In this document: positions 8,846 to 17,424 of the stretch, piece by piece | Position numbering within the stretch: position 1 is the first letter of the stretch | Layout: each line of letters begins with the position of its first letter | Source of the DNA: Chitinophagales bacterium | GTDB taxonomy: Bacteria > Bacteroidota > Bacteroidia > Chitinophagales > Chitinophagaceae | Direction: 5' to 3' | DNA: 64,000 nt | NCBI GenBank assembly: GCA_015654695.1 | Contig: JAATGJ010000038.1 | Span: forward strand, 20,286-84,285 | Notes under the pieces: model-generated | What the model was told of the DNA's origin: nothing | Seen by the model: only the letters and a program-made list of their open reading frames with translations | The model's database searches: none | Position numbers and translations under genes: made by a program

Positions 8846-9048
8846 ACTGCAATGACTTCTTCCTTCACAAAATGAAGTCTTATAAGTTTTGGCATTTTAT
8901 CAGTATCAAAATGACATTCAACAGCTTCTTTGACATTTACACGAAGCTCCTCCATTGTCTCAGCTTCAGTAAAAATGCTTTCGCCGAGAGCTTTTGCCGT
9001 GAATCCTCCTTCTAATGCTTCTTCAACTACAAAAAAGACTTCTTTCAT
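8842..9048 (-). CDS. hicB: HicB family antitoxin, short form
   Basis: A 68-residue HicB-like protein with the partial RNase H fold of the family: the acidic GGFTAKALGESIFTEAETMEEL segment is split by typical strand and helix pattern, followed by NVKEAVECHF. It should bind and block HicA. It ends shortly after the core domain, so there is no visible C-terminal helix-turn-helix or ribbon-helix-helix DNA-binding domain. If the operon is autoregulated through the palindrome just upstream, DNA binding must come from the HicA-HicB complex or from another protein. Confidence 0.88.
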   Translation of the reverse strand: MKEVFFVVEEALEGGFTAKALGESIFTEAETMEELRVNVKEAVECHFDTDKMPKLIRLHFVKEEVIAV

Positions 9049-9079
9049 CGCAATATTAATTAATTAACGGAATGAACAT

Positions 9080-9125
9080 AAGTATCAATTTGAGACTCGA
9101 ATTTCAAATTGGTACTTAAAAGTAC
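9080..9125. promoter_or_regulatory. Palindromic operator candidate upstream of hicBA
   Basis: AAGTATCAATTTGA (9080-9093) is repeated inverted at 9104-9117 with one mismatch. A second palindrome overlaps it: GTACTT at 9112-9117 and AAGTAC at 9120-9125. Three AAGTA half-sites therefore lie 32-77 bases upstream of the hicB start, as expected of a toxin-antitoxin operator. Confidence 0.5.
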
Positions 9126-9147
9126 TCAAATAAATTTTAATAGATAA

Positions 9148-9783
9148 TCAGGATTCCACCAAAAACAAATAAACCTCTTTTGGCCCATGCACGCCTACTA
9201 CCAATGTTTTTTCTATATCCGCCGTACGGCTTGGCCCGGTGGCAAAACTGATAAGAGACGGCAGTTTATCACCATATTTATCTTTCACCCCCTGCAAAGC
9301 CTCTTTCAGGTCATAGACCATCTGGTTGGTATAGGCAATACAGATATGAATGGGTGCATATACGCTTACAGTCCTTCCGCTTTCCTGTGTGGCACTTAAT
9401 ACTATGGAGCCTGTTCTCGCTACCAAATATTCACAACCGGTAATTGATACATCACAATGGGCCAGGTCTGTTTTGACGATGCGGTCAGCAAGTTGGGCAG
9501 CGAAAGGTTGTATTAATTTATCCTCCACGCAATACACTTTTTGCCAGTCCTGTTTTTTAATAAGGCTATTGAGCTGAAAAGCCAGTTCCTGCTCATTGAT
9601 ACAAAAAATAAACCTTCCCTGCAGTTTGGAAAACTGTTCGGCGAATTCCACCGCCATTTCCTGCTGCAAAGGCTGATATACTGAATCGGTTCCTTCGCTT
9701 TTGGGAAAAGGAAGAGGCGTTGATTGACTCAACGCCTTACGTATCTTTTTTAAAATATTTTCTTTGGAAGTGGAAACGTTCAT
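9148..9783 (-). CDS. LUD domain protein (LutC/YkgG-like)
   Basis: A 211-residue protein of the LUD family (LutC/YkgG). Family-like features are the GCEYLVARTGSIVLSA segment, APIHICIAY, and the C-terminal SFATGPSRTADIEKTLV and GVHGPKEVYLFL. In other bacteria LutC belongs to the LutABC lactate-oxidation complex. No lutA or lutB is adjacent here. Instead the gene follows ftsH by 25 bases on the same strand, an arrangement I believe is common in Bacteroidota. The precise role is therefore open. Confidence 0.88.
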   Translation of the reverse strand: MNVSTSKENILKKIRKALSQSTPLPFPKSEGTDSVYQPLQQEMAVEFAEQFSKLQGRFIFCINEQELAFQLNSLIKKQDWQKVYCVEDKLIQPFAAQLADRIVKTDLAHCDVSITGCEYLVARTGSIVLSATQESGRTVSVYAPIHICIAYTNQMVYDLKEALQGVKDKYGDKLPSLISFATGPSRTADIEKTLVVGVHGPKEVYLFLVES

Positions 9784-9808
9784 GAAAACAGTTTAAATGT
9801 TTACACTT

Positions 9809-11878
9809 TTATGGCAACGCTTTATTGGTAATATCGCTGTCATAAGGAGGAACGCCGGCTGATATTTCACCTATTTCACTTAATTTGCCATCCTCATCTT
9901 CCACTGCGTCCAGTAATTTCTTTTCTTCATACGGACGTTTGCCGATCAGGGTTTCCACATCACTCTGGAACAAAACTTCCTTTGTCAATAAGGCTTCCGC
10001 CAGTTTTTCCACCTGTTCCCTTTTTTCTGTTAACAGCTTTTTCGTTTTTATATACGCCTCATCAATCAGCTTTCTTACTTCCTCATCTATCATTCTTGAT
10101 GTTTCTTCGGAATAAGGCTTGGTAAACGTATTTTCCGTCTGCGGATCATAAAAACTGATATTCCCTACTTTATCATTCATACCATATACACTAACCATAG
10201 CATAAGCGATGCGGGTGATTTGCTGCAGGTCATTCTGCGCGCCGGTAGATATTTTATTAAAGAATATGTCTTCACTGGCCCTGCCGCCAAGCGTCATGCA
10301 TATCTGGTCTGTTAGTTGATCGGTATTATACAGGTATTGTTCCTTTGGTGTGTATTGAGCGTAGCCCAGCGCTGCCGTGCCTCTCGGGACTATCGTGACT
10401 TTCAGCAGCGGGTAAGCATGTTCAAGGTACCATCCACAGACTGCATGACCGGCTTCATGATAAGCAATGATCTTTTTTTCTTCTGGCGAGATGATCTTGT
10501 TCTTTTTTTCCAAACCACCTATCACCCTGTCCACTGCATCCTGGAAATCTTCCATCTCCACAGCATCTTTTCCCTTACGGGCTGCTATTAATGCTGCTTC
10601 ATTACATACATTGGCGATATCTGCACCGGCAAAGCCAGGCGTTTGTTCGGCTAATTTATGAATATCCAGTTTTTTGGAGATCTTGATCGGCTTCAGGTGT
10701 ACTTTAAAGATTGCCTCCCGGCCTACCAGGTCAGGCTTGTCAATGGAAATCTGCCTGTCAAAACGACCCGGTCTGAGCAAGGCTGTATCCAATACATCAG
10801 GACGGTTAGTAGCTGCCAACACTATTATACCCACATCCGTTCCAAAACCATCCATTTCTACCAGTAATTGGTTCAATGTGCTTTCTCTTTCATCATTACT
10901 CATCATCACATTCTTTCCTCTTGCACGTCCAATAGCATCAATTTCGTCAATGAATATGATACAAGGGGCTTTCTCCCTGGCTTGTTTAAATAAGTCGCGT
11001 ACCCGGCTGGCACCCACACCTACGAACATTTCCACGAAATCGGAACCACTAAGACTAAAGAATGGAACCTGCGCTTCCCCGGCCATGGCTTTTGCCAATA
11101 ATGTTTTACCTGTTCCCGGAGGTCCTACTAGCAATGCCCCTTTGGGTATCTTACCGCCCAGCGCAGTATATTTTTTGGGGTTTCTTAAAAAGTCAACGAT
11201 CTCCATTACTTCCACTTTGGCTTCATCAAGTCCGGCTACATCAGCAAAAGTGATATTTACTTTTGTTCCTTTATCAAATAAAGTAGCTTTCGATTTACCA
11301 ATATTGAAAATACCACCGGGGCCACCGCCGCCACCTGCACCGCCACCCATTTTTCTCATCAGCAATATCCATAGACCAATGAAAAGAAGCACGGGCAATA
11401 AGAATGATATAGACTTGCTGAACCAGTCGCTTTCAGGATCTACGGTATAGGGTACTTCACTGCCGGGGTTGGCTTTGAAGAATTCGTCCATTTCTTTCTG
11501 AAAGGTTTCAGCGCCGGTGATCTTAAATGACATTTGAGGGCCATCATCGGCCATTTTACCAATCCCCTTAAGTTGTTCCTTATAGTTAGGGATGCTTGAT
11601 TTTTTGATATACACCTTTACCATCTTGCGGTTATCAACAATGGTGTATTTTTCAACATCGCCCTTGACCAGCATTTTCTTAAAATCAAGCGTATTGGTTT
11701 TTCCCATATTGGGTGAAAAAGGGTTCAATAACTGGAACCCGATCAATACACCAAAAATGATAGCATATATCCAATATATACTGAAACGCGGGCCTTTTTT
11801 AGGGGGATTGTTAGGGTCTTCGTCTTTACGATTTCCAAACTTGGGCAAATTGTTCTTATTAGATGGTTCTTGTGACAT
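9809..11878 (-). CDS. ftsH: ATP-dependent zinc metalloprotease FtsH
   Basis: A 689-residue membrane AAA+ protease that degrades misfolded membrane proteins and short-lived regulators. Two helices flank a periplasmic domain (about residues 33-50 and 152-172). The AAA domain has Walker A GPPGTGKT, Walker B IIFIDEIDAIG and the second region of homology ATNRPDVLDTALLRPGRFD. The peptidase zinc site HEAGH follows (AYHEAGHAVCG). A glycine-rich linker lies just after the second helix. The gene is downstream of rsfS and upstream of the LUD gene. Confidence 0.97.
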   Translation of the reverse strand: MSQEPSNKNNLPKFGNRKDEDPNNPPKKGPRFSIYWIYAIIFGVLIGFQLLNPFSPNMGKTNTLDFKKMLVKGDVEKYTIVDNRKMVKVYIKKSSIPNYKEQLKGIGKMADDGPQMSFKITGAETFQKEMDEFFKANPGSEVPYTVDPESDWFSKSISFLLPVLLFIGLWILLMRKMGGGAGGGGGPGGIFNIGKSKATLFDKGTKVNITFADVAGLDEAKVEVMEIVDFLRNPKKYTALGGKIPKGALLVGPPGTGKTLLAKAMAGEAQVPFFSLSGSDFVEMFVGVGASRVRDLFKQAREKAPCIIFIDEIDAIGRARGKNVMMSNDERESTLNQLLVEMDGFGTDVGIIVLAATNRPDVLDTALLRPGRFDRQISIDKPDLVGREAIFKVHLKPIKISKKLDIHKLAEQTPGFAGADIANVCNEAALIAARKGKDAVEMEDFQDAVDRVIGGLEKKNKIISPEEKKIIAYHEAGHAVCGWYLEHAYPLLKVTIVPRGTAALGYAQYTPKEQYLYNTDQLTDQICMTLGGRASEDIFFNKISTGAQNDLQQITRIAYAMVSVYGMNDKVGNISFYDPQTENTFTKPYSEETSRMIDEEVRKLIDEAYIKTKKLLTEKREQVEKLAEALLTKEVLFQSDVETLIGKRPYEEKKLLDAVEDEDGKLSEIGEISAGVPPYDSDITNKALP

Positions 11879-11946
11879 ATTATCTCGTGTTCCTGCTAAT
11901 TAATAATTATTATGACAAATTGTTGTAAGTAGAATACTATTTAACA

Positions 11947-12351
11947 TTATTCATTATGTTCTTCCGGTACCCCATCGCTCCACATATCTTCCAGTTTATA
12001 AAACCTGCGTGTCTCTTTCAGCATAACGTGTACCACTACGTTCACATAATCTATCAGCACCCATTGCAAAGTACCAAGCCCTTCATGATGGTAGGGATTT
12101 TCATCACATTTCTCCTTTACCCGGAGCTCGATATTCTCAGCAATGGCACGGATCTGCGGCTGATTGCCAGCTTCACAAATAATAAAGAAGTCGGATACGG
12201 CCTCATTGATCTTTCTCAGATCAAGGGAAATAATATTCTCTCCTTTTTTATCCTGGATAGCGGCGATTATAGTTTTGATGATCTTAGAATTCTTCGTTAA
12301 CCGGGCGGCACTTTTTCGTTTACGGTTAGCCAGTAATGCAAGTTGTTCCAA
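11947..12351 (-). CDS. rsfS: Ribosome silencing factor RsfS
   Basis: A 134-residue RsfS/Iojap protein. It binds ribosomal protein uL14 and blocks subunit joining when nutrients are low. Family features are SDFFIICEAGNQPQIRAIAE, then HHEGLGTLQWVLIDY and VVVHVML, with the C-terminal YKLEDMWSD. The only start in the open frame before the domain is TTG at 12351. It is divergent from birA, with ftsH 68 bases downstream. Confidence 0.93.
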   Translation of the reverse strand: MEQLALLANRKRKSAARLTKNSKIIKTIIAAIQDKKGENIISLDLRKINEAVSDFFIICEAGNQPQIRAIAENIELRVKEKCDENPYHHEGLGTLQWVLIDYVNVVVHVMLKETRRFYKLEDMWSDGVPEEHNE

Positions 12352-12470
12352 TAATAATACAGTTTATGTTTATTGTCTGTGTTTATAGTTTAAGGTTCAT
12401 CAGGCGGACATAAATAAAAACCATAGCCTTAGACCCAAAACTTTTTTATTTTGCCAAAAATAGCAATTAA

Positions 12471-13286
12471 TTGCCATACCCCCCTTTCCGCACATCAATC
12501 GGCGCCCCATTTATTGAACTGCAAACCCTTGACAGTACCAATAATTATGCCCTGACCCTGATTCAAGCCGCCCGTCTGCCGGACAGGCAGGGTTCGGTTC
12601 AGCATGGAACAGCCGTATTTGCCCATGAGCAGGTGGCGGGAAAGGGCCAGCGGGGTAAAAAATGGGCTTCTTCAAAAGGCGAGAATATTGCACTAAGTAT
12701 CATACTAAACCCCGCTCCACTAAAGGTTACACAGCAGTTTCAACTCAGTGCGTGTATAGCGCTGGCTGTATGTACTTTCTTTCAAAAATATGCCGGGGAA
12801 GATACCCGTATCAAATGGCCAAATGATCTTTACTGGAAGGACAGAAAGGCAGGTGGGATACTGATCGAGAATATTATTGGGTCCATGAGCGAGGAAGCAG
12901 GAAGCAAGAAGCCGGGGGAAACACAATGGAAATGGGCTGTTATCGGAACAGGGATCAATATTAACCAAACATCATTCCCGGAAGATCTCGTCAACCCCGT
13001 TTCATTAAAACAGATTACCGGTAAAAATTTTGAACCTGTTGAACTGGCAAAAGAACTATGCGGTATAATTGATCATTATTATAATGAGCTTCTCACAAAA
13101 GGATTTGACAATATTTTATCGCCATATCTTTCCCATTTTTATAAAAAAGATGAAACTGTAAAACTGAAAAAAGATAACCGGGTATTCGAAGCCGTAATAA
13201 AAGGCATTTCACAGGAAGGTAAATTAATTGTTCAGCATTCGATGGAAGAACAATTTGACCTGGGAGAAATTCAATGGTTGCTCTGA
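12471..13286 (+). CDS. birA: Biotin--[acetyl-CoA-carboxylase] ligase
   Basis: A 271-residue biotin protein ligase, which attaches biotin to the carboxyl carrier protein. There is no N-terminal helix-turn-helix, so it is the ligase-only type. Visible motifs are DSTNNYA, the ATP/biotin loop AGKGQRGKKW and the RIKWPNDLYW substrate segment, followed by GTGININQT and the C-terminal SH3-like domain. The start is TTG at 12471. Between the first helix and HGTAVFAHEQ lies an odd RLPDRQGSVQ stretch encoded by a small palindrome (12576-12590), which looks like an inserted repeat. The end overlaps the convergent 99-residue gene by 16 bases. Confidence 0.93.
   Translation: MPYPPFRTSIGAPFIELQTLDSTNNYALTLIQAARLPDRQGSVQHGTAVFAHEQVAGKGQRGKKWASSKGENIALSIILNPAPLKVTQQFQLSACIALAVCTFFQKYAGEDTRIKWPNDLYWKDRKAGGILIENIIGSMSEEAGSKKPGETQWKWAVIGTGININQTSFPEDLVNPVSLKQITGKNFEPVELAKELCGIIDHYYNELLTKGFDNILSPYLSHFYKKDETVKLKKDNRVFEAVIKGISQEGKLIVQHSMEEQFDLGEIQWLL
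12576..12590. repeat. Palindrome of the CCGG-loop family inside birA
   Basis: CTGCC (12576-12580) and GGCAG (12586-12590) flank the loop GGACA. The element resembles the palindromes at 58922-58944 and 60245-60263 and encodes the RLPDRQG segment of BirA. Confidence 0.55.
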
Positions 13287-13570
13287 TCTTCTTCTGCCTC
13301 TCTTGCTTCCACTTCATACTTATTGTTTTCATACCCTTTCTTCATCCATTCCCGCAGGTATAAAAAAATAAACCGCGCAGATCCGTAGCGCTGGTATTGT
13401 TCTATGTGTTTTAACTCATGCCGGAACCAGCGTGTATCATTCAGCAATTCTTCTTTTGACGTCCTGCACAAATGAATAGTTTTACCAAATACAATAGCCA
13501 CCCTTTTGCTATTAAGCTTCCAGGCGGCTATACGTGCTAATAATGAATTCTCTTTTATGCGGTAAACCAA
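13271..13570 (-). CDS. Small protein with zincin-like HExxH-type motif
   Basis: A 99-residue protein of unknown function. The central RHELKHIEQYQRYG segment contains an HELKH motif matching the zinc-metallopeptidase pattern HExxH, followed by a helical region (FIFLYLREWMKKGY) and an acidic tail with the further glutamates EVEAREAE. Short DUF4157-like zincins have this layout. The only start in the open frame is TTG at 13570. Whether it is proteolytic is not known. The gene runs convergent to birA. Confidence 0.7.
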   Translation of the reverse strand: MVYRIKENSLLARIAAWKLNSKRVAIVFGKTIHLCRTSKEELLNDTRWFRHELKHIEQYQRYGSARFIFLYLREWMKKGYENNKYEVEAREAEEDQSNH

Positions 13571-13595
13571 ATCAGTTATTTAATGTTTGCTTACT

Positions 13596-13640
13596 CACCA
13601 TTCACCCGTCATCGAGAGCTTGCCGAAGGGCACCCTTCAC
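13596..13640. repeat. Dispersed repeat, copy 1 of the ACCCGTCA/GCCGAAGGGC element
   Basis: This intergenic stretch shares about 36 of 41 bases with the inverse of 54231-54271 inside mutL. Shared cores are ATTCACCCGTCA and TTGCCGAAGGGCACC. The alignment was made by eye. Confidence 0.7.
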
Positions 13641-14626
13641 TTCTTCTCCCTCCACAATACAAATTTCCGGGAAATAGTAAAGCCCCAGCGGAATTTGCCT
13701 TTTTGCCATGCACTGGTAGTCCTGGGAATAAACCGGTTCTCCAGTATTTCAGCAGCATTGGTAAAATTAAGGTTGAATGTATGGCCGGCTGTCAGTATTT
13801 CAAAACTGATACCCAGCGGATCATAAAACTTAAACGCTGACGGGTTATAGACAACATCAGTTGGAGGGTTATAAGTATTATCAACTGTATTAAAAAAATT
13901 CTTGCTTGCCGCGGAACGGAAAGGATGAAAATAATCAACAACGATATTGAACTTCCTGGTAACCGGGAAACGAACAGCACCACCTATTGCAAACATAGTT
14001 TTATCATCATTCTGTATAACATAATTAGTATTGACAAAGGTGGGGTTCAACTGCAGGCTTACTTTGCCAAACTTTCTGGCAATGATCAGTTGAACAGTCT
14101 GGCTCAACCTGTCTGAAAAACTTCTGAAGCTGGCGTCAAAATTGGGTAATCCGGATGCTTTGGCTGAGGCAACAGCCGCGTTGACAAATAAAGCTATTGA
14201 CAACGGGTGTTTCGGATCATCTTTCAGTTGCTGCGTCAATAAATATTTAAAAGCTAATTCGTAAAGCCTGTTCACCGAGCCGGCGCCTTTTACGCGGGCA
14301 AAATTGACATCAAGCCGGTTGGTTAACCCGATATGAAATCCTATGCGTACATCCCTGGCGTTATCTAAACCAAGGGCGCGTCCAAACACACCACCCCTGC
14401 CATCAATATCATCAAAATTATGCGTGATCCTGAAATCCATTTTACCTTTCCCGGTCATTTCCGTAGTATTCGCATTAATAGCTTTCACACCACTGAATAT
14501 CTCAACTGGTTCTTTTTTTTCAACAGCAGGCGTATCCATATCTTTCACCAGGCTGTTCATGGTAGTATCCTGTGACCATAATTGAAGAGGTAATAAAAAA
14601 CAGGCAAGCCAGCAATATTTTTTCAT
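13637..14626 (-). CDS. DUF5777 family beta-barrel protein
   Basis: A secreted, probably outer-membrane protein of about 329 residues. The start at ATG 14626 gives a signal peptide (KKYCWLACFLLPLQLWSQ); the open frame extends further upstream to 14665 but without family-like residues. The mature protein is rich in alternating hydrophobic strands ending in aromatic residues, for example FRITHNFDDIDGRGG and VRIGFHIGLTNRLDVNFARV, which fits a small outer-membrane barrel. I place it in the DUF5777 group by this N-terminal pattern. Function unknown. Confidence 0.75.
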   Translation of the reverse strand: MKKYCWLACFLLPLQLWSQDTTMNSLVKDMDTPAVEKKEPVEIFSGVKAINANTTEMTGKGKMDFRITHNFDDIDGRGGVFGRALGLDNARDVRIGFHIGLTNRLDVNFARVKGAGSVNRLYELAFKYLLTQQLKDDPKHPLSIALFVNAAVASAKASGLPNFDASFRSFSDRLSQTVQLIIARKFGKVSLQLNPTFVNTNYVIQNDDKTMFAIGGAVRFPVTRKFNIVVDYFHPFRSAASKNFFNTVDNTYNPPTDVVYNPSAFKFYDPLGISFEILTAGHTFNLNFTNAAEILENRFIPRTTSAWQKGKFRWGFTISRKFVLWREKK

Positions 14627-14725
14627 CTTTTGCAGATTTGGTTTCAATAAATATATCGTTTGCAAAAGTAAAATGGTTGCTCAGCAGCAGCCTTATGAGC
14701 TAAGCCGGAGATGTTTAAACATTCA

Positions 14726-15190
14726 TCAATCCGTCATTGCGGCTACGATCTCTTCAGCATGGGCCTTATTCTTCGGGCGTAAAAATATCTTCCGGATAAT
14801 TCCTTTTTCATCAATAATGAATGTGGTGCGGAGTACACCCATGTACTCCCTGCCAAATAATTTCTTTTGATCCCAAACGCCGTATTTTTTTATTATATCA
14901 TGAGCAGTATCAGCAATAAGAGGAAAAGGCAGTTTATATTTTATTTCAAATTTCTTCTGTACTTTTTCCTCATCAGGACTCACCCCTGCTATTTCAAAAC
15001 CTTTTTTTTTCAGCAGGCTATAGTTATCCCTCAGGTTGCAGGATTCTATGGTACAGGTGGGTGAACCGGCTTCTGAATAGAAATACAATACGAGTTTCTT
15101 GCCTTTGTAATCTGCCAGTGAAATTTTTTTACCATCCTGGTCAGTACCTGTAAATGCCGGAGCTTTATCTCCTTCTTTAAGCGTAACCAT
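14726..15190 (-). CDS. bcp: Thioredoxin-dependent thiol peroxidase (BCP-type peroxiredoxin)
   Basis: A 154-residue atypical peroxiredoxin that reduces hydroperoxides with electrons from thioredoxin. The peroxidatic cysteine lies in AGSPTCTIESCNLRD, with the second cysteine five residues later, the BCP arrangement. Upstream is the family start GDKAPAFTGTDQDG, and downstream RTTFIIDEKGIIRKIF. Its ATG lies three bases beyond the original stop codon of the interrupted M23 gene, suggesting that the two were cotranscribed. Confidence 0.95.
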   Translation of the reverse strand: MVTLKEGDKAPAFTGTDQDGKKISLADYKGKKLVLYFYSEAGSPTCTIESCNLRDNYSLLKKKGFEIAGVSPDEEKVQKKFEIKYKLPFPLIADTAHDIIKKYGVWDQKKLFGREYMGVLRTTFIIDEKGIIRKIFLRPKNKAHAEEIVAAMTD

Positions 15191-15193
15191 AGT

Positions 15194-17032
15194 TTATCTT
15201 TTTTTTGCTGTAGTTTTCTTTTTCGTCACCTGCTTTCTGGTGCTTGTTGTTTTCTTTCCTTTTTTCTTCACCATCTTTTTCTTTGGCGGGGTATATGGAT
15301 ATTTCTTAAACCACCAGCTTTTAATGGTAGTGTTTCCTGCAATATCTTCAACTGTTACTTTCAGCTCGTGCACACCATAAGGGCATCGTTCATCAAATAT
15401 ATAGATCCAGTTCCTGCCTTTATCATTTGTGAACCGCAACCACTTTCCATCTAATTCTGCCCGGAAGCTTTAAATACCAAAGTTATCAGACGGGGTGAAT
15501 ACAATCCGGCTGGCGGCACTTAAGTTTACTGTATCTTCTCTTCCTATGTCATTTATTTTAGGCGCCATTTCATCCATGAATGCCTGGTAATATCCAAAGT
15601 CGCCAAATTGTGCGGATACCCATTCCCCTTCCCATTTAGCTTTTCTTACATCCGTATCGTTCCGGTAAGTCCGTTGTATTACTATTTTATCTTTCCTGTC
15701 TGCAGCTATCGCCCTGTCGGGTTTAATGCGAACAGTCAAATCATCATGTACAGGAACAGATGGATCATTTACCTGGTGCAGTGCGGAGATGGAATATGGA
15801 GAAGAAGAATTATTCCGGTAATAAAAAGAATGCAGTGTATCATACAAACATGTTTCAGGCAGATACATTTCAAAATCCGGTTTCTCCAGTATATTAACAT
15901 AGTTGGGGTAAAACGGCTGTCCCTGTGACAAACTGATTACAGGTTGGATAAGGTTATCATACTGAACTGAAAAATTCAGTACTGACATATTCCCGTATGC
16001 ATCTTTTACCTCTACCCGTACTGAATGAACACCGGTATCTTTTAATTCAATAACCCCATTGCCATTTATTGGGTGATATACTCCGCTATGTTCCCCGGCC
16101 AGTTGAGAAAGATGCTGGAAGTAAGGCCCGCCATTGAAGCGGTATTTATAATCAATATGCGCATTCAGGTAGCCTGTTTCTGTATAGCTGATACTATCAA
16201 ACGAGAAGCCGGTTACCGGTTGTTCATCAAAAAATAATTGCGCTGAAAAAATACCATCTTCATTTGGAGAACCAGTTAACCTGTCAAAAGCCTGTATGCC
16301 GAAACTCAATTTATTCCACCCGGTTTTTATTACCGGAGTTTTAGGAATAATATAGCCTCTGTCACTATTTCTAAGTGTAAACATCCGGGATGATTGTTCA
16401 TAGATGCTGCCGCGACGGTCATACAGGGCGAGCCTCAGTATAGCTGGCCGCACATTATCCTGCAATGGAAACCCAAACAATAATGGATTAAGACATTCAT
16501 CAGTATGGGTATCCCGGATCTCAAAATGCACATGCGGCCCCTGTGAGCCGCCGGTATTACCGCTGTACGCGATCACCTGGCCTTTTGAAACAGGAAATTT
16601 TTCTGAATTGAATACGAGTTCTATCGCCCATGTTTCCTTTTTATATTGTTGTTCTGTCACATATTCTTCCAGGGCCGGAAAAAAATTATTGAGATGAGCA
16701 TAAAGGGTAGTGAACCCGTTAGGATGAGTAATCCAGATACATCTTCCAAAACCCGATCTTTCAACCCGGATCTTTGAAATATAACCAGCCGCTGCTGCAT
16801 ACACGGGCAGATTCTCCCGTTGATCAGTACGGATATCCAAACCCATGTGCCAGTGATTAGGACGAAGCTCACCGAGGTTAGCGACAATTTCAGGTTTGAT
16901 GTTTAACGGCCAGCGAAAATAATTTGCCGGATAATTAGTAATTGACTGGGCAGGTAGATCCGCAGGCCAGTACAGCAGTATTGCAAGAAGAAAAAAAGTA
17001 AACGCGGTGAAGTAAAAATTCTTTGTTTTCAA
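15194..17032 (-). pseudogene. M23 family metallopeptidase interrupted by an in-frame TAA
   Basis: A secreted LytM/M23 peptidase. The open part (15470-17032, 520 residues) has a signal peptide (residues 1-29), the M23 domain at about 40-180 with HWHMGLDIRT and HVHFEIRD metal motifs, and a long beta-rich C-terminal region. It stops at TAA 15470-15472 right after SDNFGI. The same frame continues for 91 more codons (SFRAELDGKW, then RFTNDKGRNW, DERCPYGVHELKVTVEDIAGN and a Lys-rich tail) to a natural stop at 15194, three bases before bcp. One base change, AAA to TAA, would explain the break. The catalytic domain is intact, so a truncated product might still act. Sequencing error cannot be excluded. 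Confidence 0.85.
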
Positions 17033-17424
17033 TAAGGCAAATTTAGTGATAATGGCTGTGGTGATGGTAAAGACAAAAATATCTTATAAACAAATTGCCG
17101 GTGAAAAATCCACAGGCAATTGAATGTTACCGGGATTGATACGGTAAAAAATTTATTCATTTCTGTAAATCAATGAAAAAAAGATTTCATAGTTGTGTTT
17201 ACAGGTCTTTAGCGGCAAACTCTATGGAGGTTAGCTGCGTATATATGTGTTGCGCTATTACCACGCAAGGTTGTCTCTGGAGGCAAATAAATCACGCAAC
17301 GCCGCTACGATGCTAAGAACTGATTACTGAAAATAAGATCGTGCATCGTTTCGGGAAAATGTACTTAAAGATACTTTTGAGACATCTTCTTTTTTAAATT
17401 ACCTTGAATACAATAACTTTTGCT
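17033..17424. other. Gene-free stretch between M23 gene and aldehyde dehydrogenase
   Basis: I found no convincing gene or RNA here. Two small inverted repeats are visible: AATTGCC at 17093-17099 with GGCAATT at 17115-17121, and further on TTACCG with CGGTAA. Neither is followed by a T run. The region separates two divergent genes and should hold their promoters. Confidence 0.5.

Noticed and set aside
10674..11450. A 258-codon open frame on the plus strand opposite ftsH
   Set aside because: It mirrors a highly conserved ftsH coding region, has a low-complexity composition with many Ser and Pro, and shows no start signal or domain.
17041..17400. tRNA or other RNA gene in the long gap before the aldehyde dehydrogenase
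   Set aside because: No cloverleaf or TPsiC-like GGTTC box with matching acceptor stem was seen; only two short inverted repeats.
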